Shown: in pieces, positions 1 through 8,025 of the stretch
Numbering within the stretch: the first letter of the stretch is position 1
Layout: each line of letters opens with the position of its first letter
Assembly: GCA_001604045.1 (NCBI GenBank)
Contig: LVAN01000007.1
Span: 25,246-89,245 of the forward strand
Length of the DNA: 64,000 nucleotides
Origin: Clostridiales bacterium Firm_08
GTDB lineage: Bacteria > Bacillota > Clostridia > Oscillospirales > QAKW01
Direction of reading: 5' to 3'
Position numbers and translations under genes: made by a program
Notes under the pieces: generated by a model
Database searches by the model: none
The model's input: the letters and a program-made list of their open reading frames with translations, nothing else
Told to the model about the DNA's origin: nothing

Positions 1-128
1 GCGGTAAAAACGGCAAACTTCGCTTTGTCACGCCGGCTTCCGGCAAAAGCGTCTGGAGTTTTTATCTGCTGGTATTCGCGCTCGGCTGCATCGCCAAAAT
101 GGTCTATACCTACGTATTGGGGGGCTGA
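1..128 (+). CDS. 3' end of a membrane protein (partial)
   Basis: An open frame enters from the left edge (first whole codon at base 3) and stops at TGA 126-128, giving the last 41 residues of a protein. The tail has a basic stretch followed by one hydrophobic segment (about residues 18-39 of the fragment), so the protein probably ends with a membrane helix and a very short outside or inside tail. The TetR gene starts 2 bases after the stop, which suggests one transcript. Too little is present to name the family. Confidence 0.6.
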   Translation, partial: GKNGKLRFVTPASGKSVWSFYLLVFALGCIAKMVYTYVLGG

Positions 129-130
129 AG

Positions 131-718
131 ATGTCCAGACGCAAGGAACGAAATACCAAAGGAAAGATCATATCCGCCGCGTGGCGGCTGTTTTATGAGC
201 AGGGTTACGAGGAGACGACGGTGGAGGACATCATCGAGGAGAGCGGGACGTCCCGCGGGTCCTTTTACCACTATTTCACCGGCAAGGACGCGCTGCTCAG
301 CACCCTTTCCTATCTGTTCGACGAAAAATATGAGCAGCTTATGGAAGACCTGCCGCCGGATATGGATCGTTTCGAGATGCTGATGTATATCAACGGCGAA
401 CTGTTCGGGATGATCGAGCGGACGGTGCCGCTGGAACTTTTGGCGCGGATGTACGCGACCCAACTCATCACCAAGGGGGAAAAACACCTTCTCGACCGCA
501 AGCGCACCTATTACCGTCTGCTGCGGCAGATCTGCGCCGAGGGGCAGGAGAGAGGGGAACTGACGACAGAGGTCAGCGTCAACGAACTTGTCAAGGTCTA
601 CGCGCTGTGCGAGCGGGCGCTGATGTACGACTGGTGCATCTGCAACGGCGAGTATTCGCTGAAAGCCTATTCTGCCTCGATGATGCCGGTTTTGATGAGT
701 AAATACAAAAACAAGTAA
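131..718 (+). CDS. TetR/AcrR-family transcriptional regulator
   Basis: The 195-residue length is usual for TetR regulators. An N-terminal helix-turn-helix lies at about residues 10-55, with the family pattern of an AAxxLFxExGYEETTVEDI helix, a GTSRGSFYHYF recognition helix and a following KDALL segment. The C-terminal ~140 residues are the variable ligand-binding part and do not reveal the ligand. It sits 2 bases after the stop of a membrane protein, so it may control that gene and itself. The putP-like gene begins 170 bases downstream behind its own promoter. Confidence 0.88.
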   Translation: MSRRKERNTKGKIISAAWRLFYEQGYEETTVEDIIEESGTSRGSFYHYFTGKDALLSTLSYLFDEKYEQLMEDLPPDMDRFEMLMYINGELFGMIERTVPLELLARMYATQLITKGEKHLLDRKRTYYRLLRQICAEGQERGELTTEVSVNELVKVYALCERALMYDWCICNGEYSLKAYSASMMPVLMSKYKNK

Positions 719-798
719 AAATATTTTTTTAGTGTTTATAATATTCTATTTTTTGTACAGTTAAAATCTGTTGATACAAAGCCAAATATAGTAACCGC

Positions 799-826
799 GT
801 TCGGAATTTGTCTGAACGCGGTTCTG
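799..826 (+). terminator. Hairpin downstream of the TetR gene
   Basis: Arms AACCGCGTTC and GAACGCGGTT enclose an 11-base loop. There is only a weak T-rich tail, so termination is plausible but not strong. It separates the TetR gene from the symporter promoter. Confidence 0.5.
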
Positions 827-848
827 TGTTTCGTTCCATTTTTTGTTA

Positions 849-857
849 TGTTATAAT
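849..857 (+). promoter_or_regulatory. Extended -10 promoter of the symporter gene
   Basis: TGTTATAAT is a perfect TATAAT (852-857) with an upstream TG one base away, an extended -10 element. No good -35 is visible at 17 bases, which fits extended -10 promoters. The gene start at 890 has a strong AGGAGG-type ribosome site. Confidence 0.55.
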
Positions 858-889
858 ACGTTTGTTTCATTTAAGAAGGAGGAAATAAA

Positions 890-2425
890 ATGAGTACGAC
901 AAACATTGTGATCATCTGCGCCATCGTCCTGTATATGGTTGTGATGATCATCGTGGGACTTGTCAGTTCCAAAAAGACCAAGAGTTCGGATGATTTCTAT
1001 CTCGGCGGCCGCAAACTCGGGCCGCTCGTCACCGCGATGAGCGCCGAGGCGTCGGATATGTCGGGATGGCTACTGATGGGACTGCCCGCCGTCGCGCTGA
1101 TGTGCGGACTCGCGGAGGCGAGCTGGACGGCGATCGGGCTCGCGATCGGCACCTATCTCAACTGGCTGTTCGTCGCCAAGCGCATTCGGAAATACAGCCA
1201 CCATGTCGGCGCGTTCACACTGCCGGATTTCTTTGCCAGACGTTTCGGGGATAAAAGCAGTATGCTGACCTGCATCGCGGCGCTCGTCATCATCATCTTT
1301 TTCATCCCCTATACCGCGTCCGGTTTCGCGGCGTGCGGCAAACTGTTCAACTCTCTGTTCGGGATGGACTATATGACGGCGATGATCCTGTCCGCCGTTG
1401 TCATCACGCTGTACTGCACGCTGGGCGGCTTTCTCGCCGCCTCCACGACGGACTTTATCCAGAGCATCATTATGACCGTCGCGCTGGTCGTCGTTGTCGG
1501 CGTCGGCGAGGGTATGATCCACGGATTTGGCAACGTGTTTGAAAACGTAAAGGGACTTAGCGGCTATCTTGACGTGTTCAAGGGATTTGACGTCGCGAGC
1601 GGGGAAACGCTCAGTTACGGCGCGATCCCCGTCGTCTCCACGATGGCGTGGGGTCTCGGTTACTTCGGTATGCCGCATATCCTGCTTCGCTTTATGGCGA
1701 TCGAAAACAAGGAAAAACTCAAACTCTCCCGCAGAGTGGCGTCCGTCTGGGTGGTCATCTCGATGGGCGTGGCGATCCTGATCGGCGTCGTCGGCTACTC
1801 GCTGATGAAAGCGGGCATCGTCCCGACTTATGAAAGCGCGTCCGGCGCGGAGACCATCATCGTCGACCTTGCCAAGGTGATCAGCAAATTCGGATACGTG
1901 CCGGCGCTGGCGGCGGGACTTATCCTCGCGGGCATCCTCGCGTCCACCATGTCCACGGCGGACTCTCAGCTTCTCGCGGCGGCGTCCGGTATTTCCCAAA
2001 ACCTCGTGCAGGAGACTTTCAAGGTCAAACTCTCCCAAAAGGCTTCTGTCTGGCTGGCGCGGATCAGCGTCGTCTGTATCGCCATCGTCGCGGTGTTCTT
2101 TGCCAGAGATCCGAACAGTTCGGTGTTCCGCATCGTATCCTTCGCGTGGGCGGGATTTGGCGCCGCGTTCGGCCCGGTCATCCTGTTCTCGCTGTTCTGG
2201 AAACGCGCCAACCGCTGGGGCGCCCTGGCGGGTATGCTGTCCGGCGGCGCGACGATCTTTCTGTGGAAATTCCTCATCCGTCCGCTCGGCGGCGTGTGGA
2301 ACATCTATGAACTGCTGCCGGCGTTCGTCGTCGCCTGTATCTTTATCGTAGTCGTCAGCCTTGTCACAAAGGCGCCCGACAAGGAGATCACCGACGCCTT
2401 CGACGCGGTCCTCGCGGAGAAATAA
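890..2425 (+). CDS. putP: Sodium/solute symporter, PutP (sodium/proline) type
   Basis: This 511-residue polytopic membrane protein of the SSS family imports a solute, probably proline, with sodium. About 13 hydrophobic helices are spread along its length. The stretch at about residues 38-66 (FYLGGRKLGP ... SAEASDMSGWLLMGLP) is the PutP-specific version of the family signature, containing the sodium-site region. Length matches PutP (about 500). It has its own promoter and a strong ribosome site, and is followed by an intrinsic terminator, so it is monocistronic. Substrate is inferred from similarity to PutP; pantothenate or other substrates are less likely. Confidence 0.85.
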   Translation: MSTTNIVIICAIVLYMVVMIIVGLVSSKKTKSSDDFYLGGRKLGPLVTAMSAEASDMSGWLLMGLPAVALMCGLAEASWTAIGLAIGTYLNWLFVAKRIRKYSHHVGAFTLPDFFARRFGDKSSMLTCIAALVIIIFFIPYTASGFAACGKLFNSLFGMDYMTAMILSAVVITLYCTLGGFLAASTTDFIQSIIMTVALVVVVGVGEGMIHGFGNVFENVKGLSGYLDVFKGFDVASGETLSYGAIPVVSTMAWGLGYFGMPHILLRFMAIENKEKLKLSRRVASVWVVISMGVAILIGVVGYSLMKAGIVPTYESASGAETIIVDLAKVISKFGYVPALAAGLILAGILASTMSTADSQLLAAASGISQNLVQETFKVKLSQKASVWLARISVVCIAIVAVFFARDPNSSVFRIVSFAWAGFGAAFGPVILFSLFWKRANRWGALAGMLSGGATIFLWKFLIRPLGGVWNIYELLPAFVVACIFIVVVSLVTKAPDKEITDAFDAVLAEK

Positions 2426-2429
2426 CGCG

Positions 2430-2523
2430 CGTTGAGCATCGCTCATTGAACGACTTATATGAGCGTTGTTTATTGAATGACTTAAATTAAAAGATTTCCC
2501 CCGGTCTTTGACCGGGGGAAATC
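2430..2523 (+). terminator. Terminator with the recurrent GGTC hairpin, after a degenerate spacer array
   Basis: Arms 2493-2506 and 2510-2523 (GATTTCCCCCGGTC with a TTT loop) form a 14-bp stem followed by CTCTTTT, a good intrinsic terminator for the symporter gene. The same GGTC-TTT-GACC hairpin recurs at 18104, 18508, 47664 and 54810. Upstream (2430-2490) the pieces TTGAACGACTT and TTGAATGACTT repeat, resembling a decayed form of the hairpin arrays found at the other loci. Confidence 0.75.
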
Positions 2524-2528
2524 CTCTT

Positions 2529-2666
2529 TTTACCAGGCTCCCCTGTGTAAGGGGAGCTGTTTTTTGATTTGGAAAAAGGCTCCCTGCGGGAGCGGTTTTC
2601 CAAATCGGAAAACTGAGGGGTTGTGAACGCGGCAATAGGAGACAGGGGACGGTTCCCTGTCTCCTG
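2529..2666. repeat. Intergenic repeat pieces (CTCCCCTGTGTAAGGGGAG and GGAGACAGGGGACGG families)
   Basis: Bases 2533-2551 are a short palindrome around TGTGTAAG that recurs inverted near 47585 and, degraded, at 12043. Bases 2638-2664 are an inverted repeat of the GGAGACAGGGGACGG type, also present near 17962-18000 and 42676-42710. No gene is seen here. Confidence 0.6.
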
Positions 2667-2879
2667 TTACTGTTTTTGTGTTTCCGGATCGCTTTGGCTT
2701 GCCGTAAAGATCTCGTAACTATATCGACAGCCCGCGATATACGCCTTGCGCGCCAGATCGAACACCGCGCCGTTGATCTCCTCAAAAACAGGCTCCTTAT
2801 CCAAAAACTTTCCGAACCCGCTCTCGAAAAACAACTCATAGAGACGGTCAAAATTCATTTTTCCAAGATCCTTCTCCAT
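2667..2879 (-). CDS. Small unknown protein (70 aa) behind an attenuator leader
   Basis: No family is recognised. The start at 2879 is chosen because AAGGAG lies just upstream; a longer in-frame reading to 2957 would run through a terminator hairpin and is rejected. The product is acidic to neutral, predicted mostly helical, with an aromatic-rich first half (FDRLYELFFESGFGKF), one cysteine and a hydrophilic C-terminus; there is no signal peptide or membrane helix. It is transcribed alone from a promoter near 3066-3094 through a leader with alternative terminator and antiterminator stems. The lysC terminator (3110-3140) separates it from the lysine operon. Confidence 0.6.
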   Translation of the reverse strand: MEKDLGKMNFDRLYELFFESGFGKFLDKEPVFEEINGAVFDLARKAYIAGCRYSYEIFTASQSDPETQKQ

Positions 2880-2895
2880 TTTTTTCTCCTTACAA

Positions 2896-3060
2896 AATAA
2901 AAAAGTGCGCTTCCATAGGAAACGCACCGAAAAACGCGTTTCCTCTATGCACCACACATATTTTACGGAATATCTTCACAGTCGGAGAAAAACCGGAGAG
3001 AACGCATTTTTACCAAAACGCTCTCCGACGGATATAAAGATATTCAAAATATGTGTGGTG
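2896..3060 (-). promoter_or_regulatory. Candidate riboswitch/attenuator leader of the 70-aa gene
   Basis: Read on the minus strand, a three-part long hairpin comes first (arms 3046-3060/2950-2964, 3037-3045/2968-2976 and 3022-3029/2981-2988, all perfect). Next is a 9-bp stem pairing 2936-2944 with 2917-2925. Then a 10-bp stem pairs 2918-2927 with 2905-2914 and is followed by a U-rich run (2896-2904), a classic terminator. The last two stems share 2918-2925 and exclude each other, the logic of an antiterminator/terminator switch. No known riboswitch consensus was recognised. Confidence 0.6.
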
Positions 3061-3065
3061 GTTTC

Positions 3066-3094
3066 AGTATATCACGGCAAAACAACTTTCGCAA
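3066..3094 (-). promoter_or_regulatory. Promoter of the attenuator leader
   Basis: Minus-strand -35 TTGCGA (3089-3094), 17-base spacer, -10 TATACT (3066-3071). The predicted start lies at the foot of the long leader hairpin. Confidence 0.6.
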
Positions 3095-3109
3095 GGTTTT
3101 TTCAAAATA

Positions 3110-3140
3110 AAAATCGGGAAACATTCTGTTTCCCGATTTT
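3110..3140 (-). terminator. Terminator of the lysine/DAP operon
   Basis: Arms AAAATCGGGAAAC (3110-3122) and its complement (3128-3140) with a 5-base loop, followed on the minus strand by a T-rich tract. It lies 17 bases after the lysC stop. Confidence 0.85.
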
Positions 3141-3157
3141 ATGATCATGTTTTTATT

Positions 3158-4483
3158 TTACAGATCCTTCTCGAACTCCGCGTAAAGGGCGCGGATGGCG
3201 GTCTCGTAATCCTCATCCTTGATGCCGATGATGATGTTGATCTCGCTGGAGCCCTGGTCGATCATACGGATGTTGAGGTCCGCTTTCGCGATCGCGTTGA
3301 ACACGCGGGCGGCAAGACCTTTGGTGCCGACCATGCCGTGTCCCACCACGGCGATCATCGCGATGTGATCCTCGATCTTGATATTGTCGGGATGGGTGAC
3401 CTCCTGGATGCGTTTGAGGATGTCGGTGCGCGCGTCCTTCCAGTCCTCGGTGGCGACGACGACGGAAAGCGTGTCGATGCCGCTGGGCAGATGCTCAAAG
3501 GATACGTTGAAATCCGCAAAGATCTGCAGGACCCTGGCGCCGAACCCGATCTCGGAGTTCATCATGGACTTTTCGATGAGGATGTTGGTAAAGCCCTTGG
3601 TGCCGGCGATGCCGGTGATGATCTTTTCCGGCTGTGTGTTTTTTACATGGCGTACGATCATCGTACCCTTGTCGTCGGGGCAGTTGGTGTTGCGGATGTT
3701 GATGGGGATGCCCGCCGAATAGACGGGGAACACGGCGTCCTGATGCAGGACGTTGGCGCCCATATAGGAAAGTTCCCGCAGTTCTTTATAAGAGATGACC
3801 TCGATGGGTCTCGGATCCTTGACGATGCGGGGATCCGCTACCAGCATGCCCGAAACGTCCGTCCAGTTTTCATAGACGTTCGCCTTCGCCGCCTTGGCGA
3901 CGATGGAACCGGTCACATCACTGCCGCCGCGGGAAAAGGTGTGGATCTCGCCGTTCGGCAGAGCGCCGTAAAAGCCGGGGATGACCGCTTTTTTGTGGCG
4001 GAGCAGCAGGGGGACGAGCAGTTTTTCCGTCGCTTCGCTGTCATAGACGCCGGTCTCGTCGAAGCGGATGAAGTCGGCGGCGTCCAGAAAGTCGAAACCG
4101 ATGTAAGCGGCAATGATCTTGGCGTTGAGATACTCGCCGCGGCTTGCCATATAGTCCGCCTTCGGCTCATGTTCCAGATGCTTTTGCAGTGTGTCGAATT
4201 CCGCGGCAAGGTCAACGCTCGTGACGCCGAGATCCCGCGCGATCTCCTCATATCTCTCCCGGATGCCGGAAAGCGCCGACGTCCAGTCCCGCCCTTCGAC
4301 CGCCCGGTCGTAGCAGGTATACAGCAGATCGGTGATCTTTACGTCGTCCGGCGTGCGTTTGCCGGGGGCGGAGGCCACCATATAACGGCGGGAGGGATTT
4401 TGCTTTACGATATCCGTCGCCTTGCGGATCTGATCGGCGTTGGCGAGCGAACTGCCGCCGAATTTTACAACGATGGTTTGCAT
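3158..4483 (-). CDS. lysC: Aspartate kinase
   Basis: Phosphorylates aspartate at the entry of the lysine/threonine/methionine pathway. The kinase signature KFGGSSLA starts at residue 7, followed by a VASAPGKR-type stretch as in the YclM/ThrD-type monofunctional enzymes. The middle has the FSRGGSDVTGS nucleotide-binding motif. Two ACT regulatory regions fill the C-terminal third, the last (about residues 370-436) containing VVGHGMVGTKGLAARVF. The 441-residue length is normal. It is the last gene of the DAP operon, 9 bases after the deacetylase gene, so aspartate input and DAP synthesis are co-transcribed. Which amino acid inhibits it cannot be read from sequence. Confidence 0.93.
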   Translation of the reverse strand: MQTIVVKFGGSSLANADQIRKATDIVKQNPSRRYMVASAPGKRTPDDVKITDLLYTCYDRAVEGRDWTSALSGIRERYEEIARDLGVTSVDLAAEFDTLQKHLEHEPKADYMASRGEYLNAKIIAAYIGFDFLDAADFIRFDETGVYDSEATEKLLVPLLLRHKKAVIPGFYGALPNGEIHTFSRGGSDVTGSIVAKAAKANVYENWTDVSGMLVADPRIVKDPRPIEVISYKELRELSYMGANVLHQDAVFPVYSAGIPINIRNTNCPDDKGTMIVRHVKNTQPEKIITGIAGTKGFTNILIEKSMMNSEIGFGARVLQIFADFNVSFEHLPSGIDTLSVVVATEDWKDARTDILKRIQEVTHPDNIKIEDHIAMIAVVGHGMVGTKGLAARVFNAIAKADLNIRMIDQGSSEINIIIGIKDEDYETAIRALYAEFEKDL

Positions 4484-4492
4484 ATATTTCTC

Positions 4493-5620
4493 CTACTTTT
4501 CTAAATATTTCAGCACCACGCCCGCGTGCATGGCAGCCGCGGTGGACAGCATGGCCTCATCCGGGCAAAAGTCCGCCGCGTGCAGCGCGCCGCCGCCGAC
4601 GCCGATGTGGTAGAAACATCCTTCTGTTTGTTCAAGGTAATACCCGAAGTCCTCCGAGATCATCAAAGGCCGCTCAATGACCGTCACGCGGTCATTTCCG
4701 AGCAGATCCTCCGCAACCGTTTGCACCAGGGCGACGGAAGCGTCGTGATTGGTGATGCCGATATTGCTGTCCCGGATCGTGATATCGACCTTCGTATGGT
4801 GTTCATCGGAGATCCGTTGGATGGTATCCCGCACGAGTTTTACGGACTCCAACCGTTTTTCCTTGCCGAGGGTGCGAAGCGCCCCTTTGACTTCCGCGCG
4901 CCCCGCGATGACGTTTTCCGCCGTGCCGGCGTGCAGGGTGCAGACAGACAGCACGCGATCCTCCTTCGGCAGGGCGTTCAGCGCCGTGACGATGTCAACG
5001 GCGGCCTTCAGCGCGTCCACCGCCTCCTGCGGGCGCGCGGCGTGCGCGCTTTTGCCGGTGACGGTAAAGGCAAAGGGATTGGACGCGGCGTAAAATTTGC
5101 CGTATTTCACGCCGACCGTTCCGGTCGGCAGATCCGGCGCGACGTGGAAGCCGAAGGTGGCGTCAACGCCTTGCAGCGCGCCCGCCGCGATGAGGGGCTT
5201 CGCGCCGCCGCTGCCCTCCTCGTGAGGTTGGAACAGAAATTTGACGGTGCCGGAAAAGTCGCCGCGGTGCTCCAAAAGCACTTTGACGGCGCCGAGCAGG
5301 GACGTGGTGTGGATATCATGCCCGCAGGCGTGCATCACACCCTCGTTTTGCGAGGCAAAGGGAAGCCCGGTCTTTTCCGTAACGGGCAGGGCGTCGATAT
5401 CGGCACGCAGCGCCACGGTCTTTCCCGGGCCGTTCGCGAGCGTCGCGACAACGCCTGTCTCCGTCATCCGCACGCTTGGCACGGACATCTCCCGCAGTTT
5501 GCCCTCGATCCACTCGGCGGTGTGATATTCTTTGCCGCTGAGTTCCGGATGGGCGTGCAAAGTGTGCCGCCATTCGGTGAGCAGCGGTTGATACCGTTTT
5601 GCCGTATCAAGTACAGACAT
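4493..5620 (-). CDS. M20-family amidohydrolase, probable N-acetyl-diaminopimelate deacetylase
   Basis: A metal-dependent amidohydrolase that, from context, removes the acetyl group from N-acetyl-L,L-diaminopimelate to yield L,L-DAP. M20D motifs are present in order: HAHPELSGKE, ALRADIDALPV, HACGHDIHT, and FQPHEEGSGGAKP, with a C-terminal SEDFGYY. The start at 5620 is preferred over 5629 because AAGGA lies 8 bases before it, whereas the upstream ATG overlaps that ribosome site. It overlaps or abuts the aminotransferase stop (5626). Other M20D enzymes deacylate hippurate or indole conjugates, so the assignment rests on the neighbouring dapH, aminotransferase, lysA and lysC. Confidence 0.85.
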   Translation of the reverse strand: MSVLDTAKRYQPLLTEWRHTLHAHPELSGKEYHTAEWIEGKLREMSVPSVRMTETGVVATLANGPGKTVALRADIDALPVTEKTGLPFASQNEGVMHACGHDIHTTSLLGAVKVLLEHRGDFSGTVKFLFQPHEEGSGGAKPLIAAGALQGVDATFGFHVAPDLPTGTVGVKYGKFYAASNPFAFTVTGKSAHAARPQEAVDALKAAVDIVTALNALPKEDRVLSVCTLHAGTAENVIAGRAEVKGALRTLGKEKRLESVKLVRDTIQRISDEHHTKVDITIRDSNIGITNHDASVALVQTVAEDLLGNDRVTVIERPLMISEDFGYYLEQTEGCFYHIGVGGGALHAADFCPDEAMLSTAAAMHAGVVLKYLEK

Positions 5621-5625
5621 TTTTC

Positions 5626-6762
5626 TCATCCTTTTTTCAGATATTTGCTCAGCCGGTCAAGACCGGTCAGCAGAGTTTGATCGTCACAGGCGTAGGAAAG
5701 CCTGGCGTACCCTTCGGCGCCGAAACAGACGCCCGGCGTCAGCGCGACGCCCGCGCGGGCGATCAGATCCCGGCAGAACGCCGCCGAGTCCACACCCTCC
5801 CCGAGGCAGGGGAACAGATAGAACGCGCCGTCCGGCGTGACAACGTCCAGCCCCATCCCGCGCAGCGCGGCAAGCGCCGTGTCCCGCCTGCGCCGGTAGG
5901 CGGCGACAAAGGAGCCAACGTCCTGCGCCAGCGCCGCGATACAGGCGTCCTGAAAGGGCGCGGGGGTGGATACCGTGATGAACTGGTGGATGAGTTCCAA
6001 CCGTTCTTTTATGCTTTCATGACAGGCGAGATAGCCCATCCGCCAGCCGGTCATCGCGTAGGGTTTGGAGAAACTCTGCACGAGCAGTATGTTTTCCCTG
6101 TATTCCTCAAGATCGGAAACCGCCGGGCAGTCGTCCCGGTAGACGATGGACCGGTACACGTCGTCGCATATTATAAAGATATTCCGCTCCGCGGCGATCT
6201 GACACACGGCGTCGGCGCTCTCCCGGTCGTACACAACGCCCGTCGGGTTGTTGGGAGAGTTGATGACGATCGCCTTGGTGCGCTCCGTCACCGCCGCGGC
6301 AAGGCGATCGAGCCGAAGCTGAAAACCGTCCGCCGTCGTATCGACGATAACAGGCTTTGCGCCGCAGAGCAGCGCCTGCTGTTCGTAGAGCACGAACGCC
6401 GGGGCGGGGATGATGATCTCATCTCCCGGCGACAGTACGCCGCGCAGGGCGATGAACAGCGCTTCGGTCGCGCCCGCCGTCACGATGATCTCGTCGGGGG
6501 CGTAGGTATGCCCGAAACGTTCTTTTTCAAATTCCGAGATCGCGCGGCGCAGGGAAAGCGCGCCGTTGTTGGCGATGTAATGCGTTTGTCCGCCGTCCAG
6601 CGCGTCCTTTGCCGCTTGGCGGACGGCGGCGGGGGTGTCCTCCGACGGCTCGCCCAGCGTCAGCCGCACACAGTCGGGCGCGGCTGACGCCAGCGCGGAA
6701 AACTCGCGGATCATACTGCGCCGCAGGGAAAACAGCGCGGGATCCAGCCGGTCTCTCATCAT
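5626..6762 (-). CDS. PLP-dependent class I/II aminotransferase, probable N-acetyl-DAP aminotransferase (PatA type)
   Basis: A fold-type I aminotransferase of 378 residues. NSPNNPTGVVY and the PLP-lysine segment SFSKPYAMTGWRMGY (about residues 230-244) are diagnostic, and GATEALF and CDDVYRSIVY also match. In this operon it most likely transfers an amino group to N-acetyl-2-amino-6-oxopimelate, as PatA does in Bacillus. Its start overlaps the lysA stop by an ATGA, and its stop overlaps the next gene's ribosome site, showing tight translational coupling. The substrate is inferred from position; aspartate or aromatic substrates are possible for this family. Confidence 0.85.
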   Translation of the reverse strand: MMRDRLDPALFSLRRSMIREFSALASAAPDCVRLTLGEPSEDTPAAVRQAAKDALDGGQTHYIANNGALSLRRAISEFEKERFGHTYAPDEIIVTAGATEALFIALRGVLSPGDEIIIPAPAFVLYEQQALLCGAKPVIVDTTADGFQLRLDRLAAAVTERTKAIVINSPNNPTGVVYDRESADAVCQIAAERNIFIICDDVYRSIVYRDDCPAVSDLEEYRENILLVQSFSKPYAMTGWRMGYLACHESIKERLELIHQFITVSTPAPFQDACIAALAQDVGSFVAAYRRRRDTALAALRGMGLDVVTPDGAFYLFPCLGEGVDSAAFCRDLIARAGVALTPGVCFGAEGYARLSYACDDQTLLTGLDRLSKYLKKG

Positions 6763-8015
6763 TGCTTTGAGAACTCCTCATCCACGTCCAGCGTGACGAA
6801 GTAATCATCCAGCGTTTCGGCGCGGCGGATCATTTGGAAAGAGCCGTCCTTTTTCCACAGATATTCCGCGCACCGCAGTTTGCCGTTGTAGTTATAACCC
6901 ATCGCGTGTCCGTGCGCGCCCGCGTCGTGGATGACGAGCAGGTCGCCCAGGTCGATGCGGGGGAGCAGACGGTCGACGGCGAATTTGTCGTTGTTCTCGC
7001 ACAGCGAGCCGACGACGTCCACCTTGGTGTCCTTCGGCGCGTTCTCCTTGCCCAGCACCGTCAGATGGTGGTAGGCGCCGTACATGGCGGGGCGCATCAG
7101 ATCACAACAGCTCGCGTCCACGCCGACGTATTCTTTATAGATGTGTTTATAGTGGATGGCGGTGGTCAGCAGATAACCGTAGGGGCCGGTGATATACCGT
7201 CCCATCTCGGTGAACAGCGCGACCTTCATCCCGGCGGGCGTGATCACCTGATCGTAGACCTCCCTGACCATCGCGCCGATCTTCATAATGTCCACGGGTT
7301 TTTCCTGCGGCAGATAGGGGATGCCGATGCCGCCGGACAGGTCGACGAATTCGATGGTAACGCCGATCTCCTCCCGGATCTCCAAAATGAGGCGGAACAA
7401 CTCTCTGGCGAGGTTGGGGTAGTAATTGTCGTCCAGCGAACAGCTCGCCAGCATCGCGTGCAGACCGAAGCGTTTGACGCCTTTTTCTTTTAAAACGCGG
7501 TACGCCTCTTTGAGCTGGGGCAGGGTCATACCGAACTTGGTATCGTACAGATGCCCCATAATGTCGTTGGTGATCTGGAAAGAACCGGGATTGTAGCGGC
7601 AGCAGACGGTGTCCGGCAGACCGACGGTGTTTTCGACAAATTCGATGTGGGTGATATCGTCGAGGTTGAGGATGGCGCCCATCGCTTTGGCGGTGCGGTA
7701 TTCCGTCTCGGTCGTCTCATTGGAACTGAACATGATGTCCTCGCCCTGAATGCCGACCTTCTCGCACAGCACCAGTTCCGGCACCGACGCGCAGTCCGCG
7801 CCGCAGCCGAGACTTTTGAGAAGTCGCAGGATGGCGGGATTGGGCAGCGCCTTGACGGCAAAATATTCTTTAAATCCTTCGTTCCAGGCGAACGCCTTAT
7901 AAAGATCCGTCACGCACTTTTCAATGCCTCTTTCGTCATAGACGTAAAAAGGCGTGGGATGCTCCGCCGTCCAGCGGAGGGCGTCTTGTTTGGTAAAGGG
8001 AAGCGTTTTTTCCAT
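6759..8015 (-). CDS. lysA: Diaminopimelate decarboxylase (variant subfamily)
   Basis: A PLP fold-type III decarboxylase of 418 residues that converts meso-DAP to lysine. The PLP lysine lies in EYFAVKALPNPAIL (about residue 55), and the ligand segment VVGSLCENNDKFA is near residue 343. The usual HIGS and EPGR motifs appear in altered form (GLHAMLASC and FTEMGRY), as in the diverged LysA-like branch seen in Clostridia and Bacteroidetes. It lies 10 bases after dapH and overlaps the aminotransferase by 4 bases. The role follows from operon context; the sequence alone would also allow a related amino-acid decarboxylase. Confidence 0.85.
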   Translation of the reverse strand: MEKTLPFTKQDALRWTAEHPTPFYVYDERGIEKCVTDLYKAFAWNEGFKEYFAVKALPNPAILRLLKSLGCGADCASVPELVLCEKVGIQGEDIMFSSNETTETEYRTAKAMGAILNLDDITHIEFVENTVGLPDTVCCRYNPGSFQITNDIMGHLYDTKFGMTLPQLKEAYRVLKEKGVKRFGLHAMLASCSLDDNYYPNLARELFRLILEIREEIGVTIEFVDLSGGIGIPYLPQEKPVDIMKIGAMVREVYDQVITPAGMKVALFTEMGRYITGPYGYLLTTAIHYKHIYKEYVGVDASCCDLMRPAMYGAYHHLTVLGKENAPKDTKVDVVGSLCENNDKFAVDRLLPRIDLGDLLVIHDAGAHGHAMGYNYNGKLRCAEYLWKKDGSFQMIRRAETLDDYFVTLDVDEEFSKQ

Positions 8016-8025
8016 TTCGGTCTCC

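Noticed and set aside
1070..2851. 593-codon minus-strand open frame opposite putP
   Set aside because: Its composition is that of an antisense shadow of a high-GC gene, with no ribosome site and arginine/aspartate-rich low-quality sequence; putP on the plus strand has clear motifs.
2905..3144. 79-codon plus-strand frame
   Set aside because: Lies in the attenuator leader and lysC terminator, with no ribosome site.
3053..4504. 483-codon plus-strand frame over lysC
   Set aside because: Antisense shadow of lysC, passes through the lysC terminator and has shadow-type composition.
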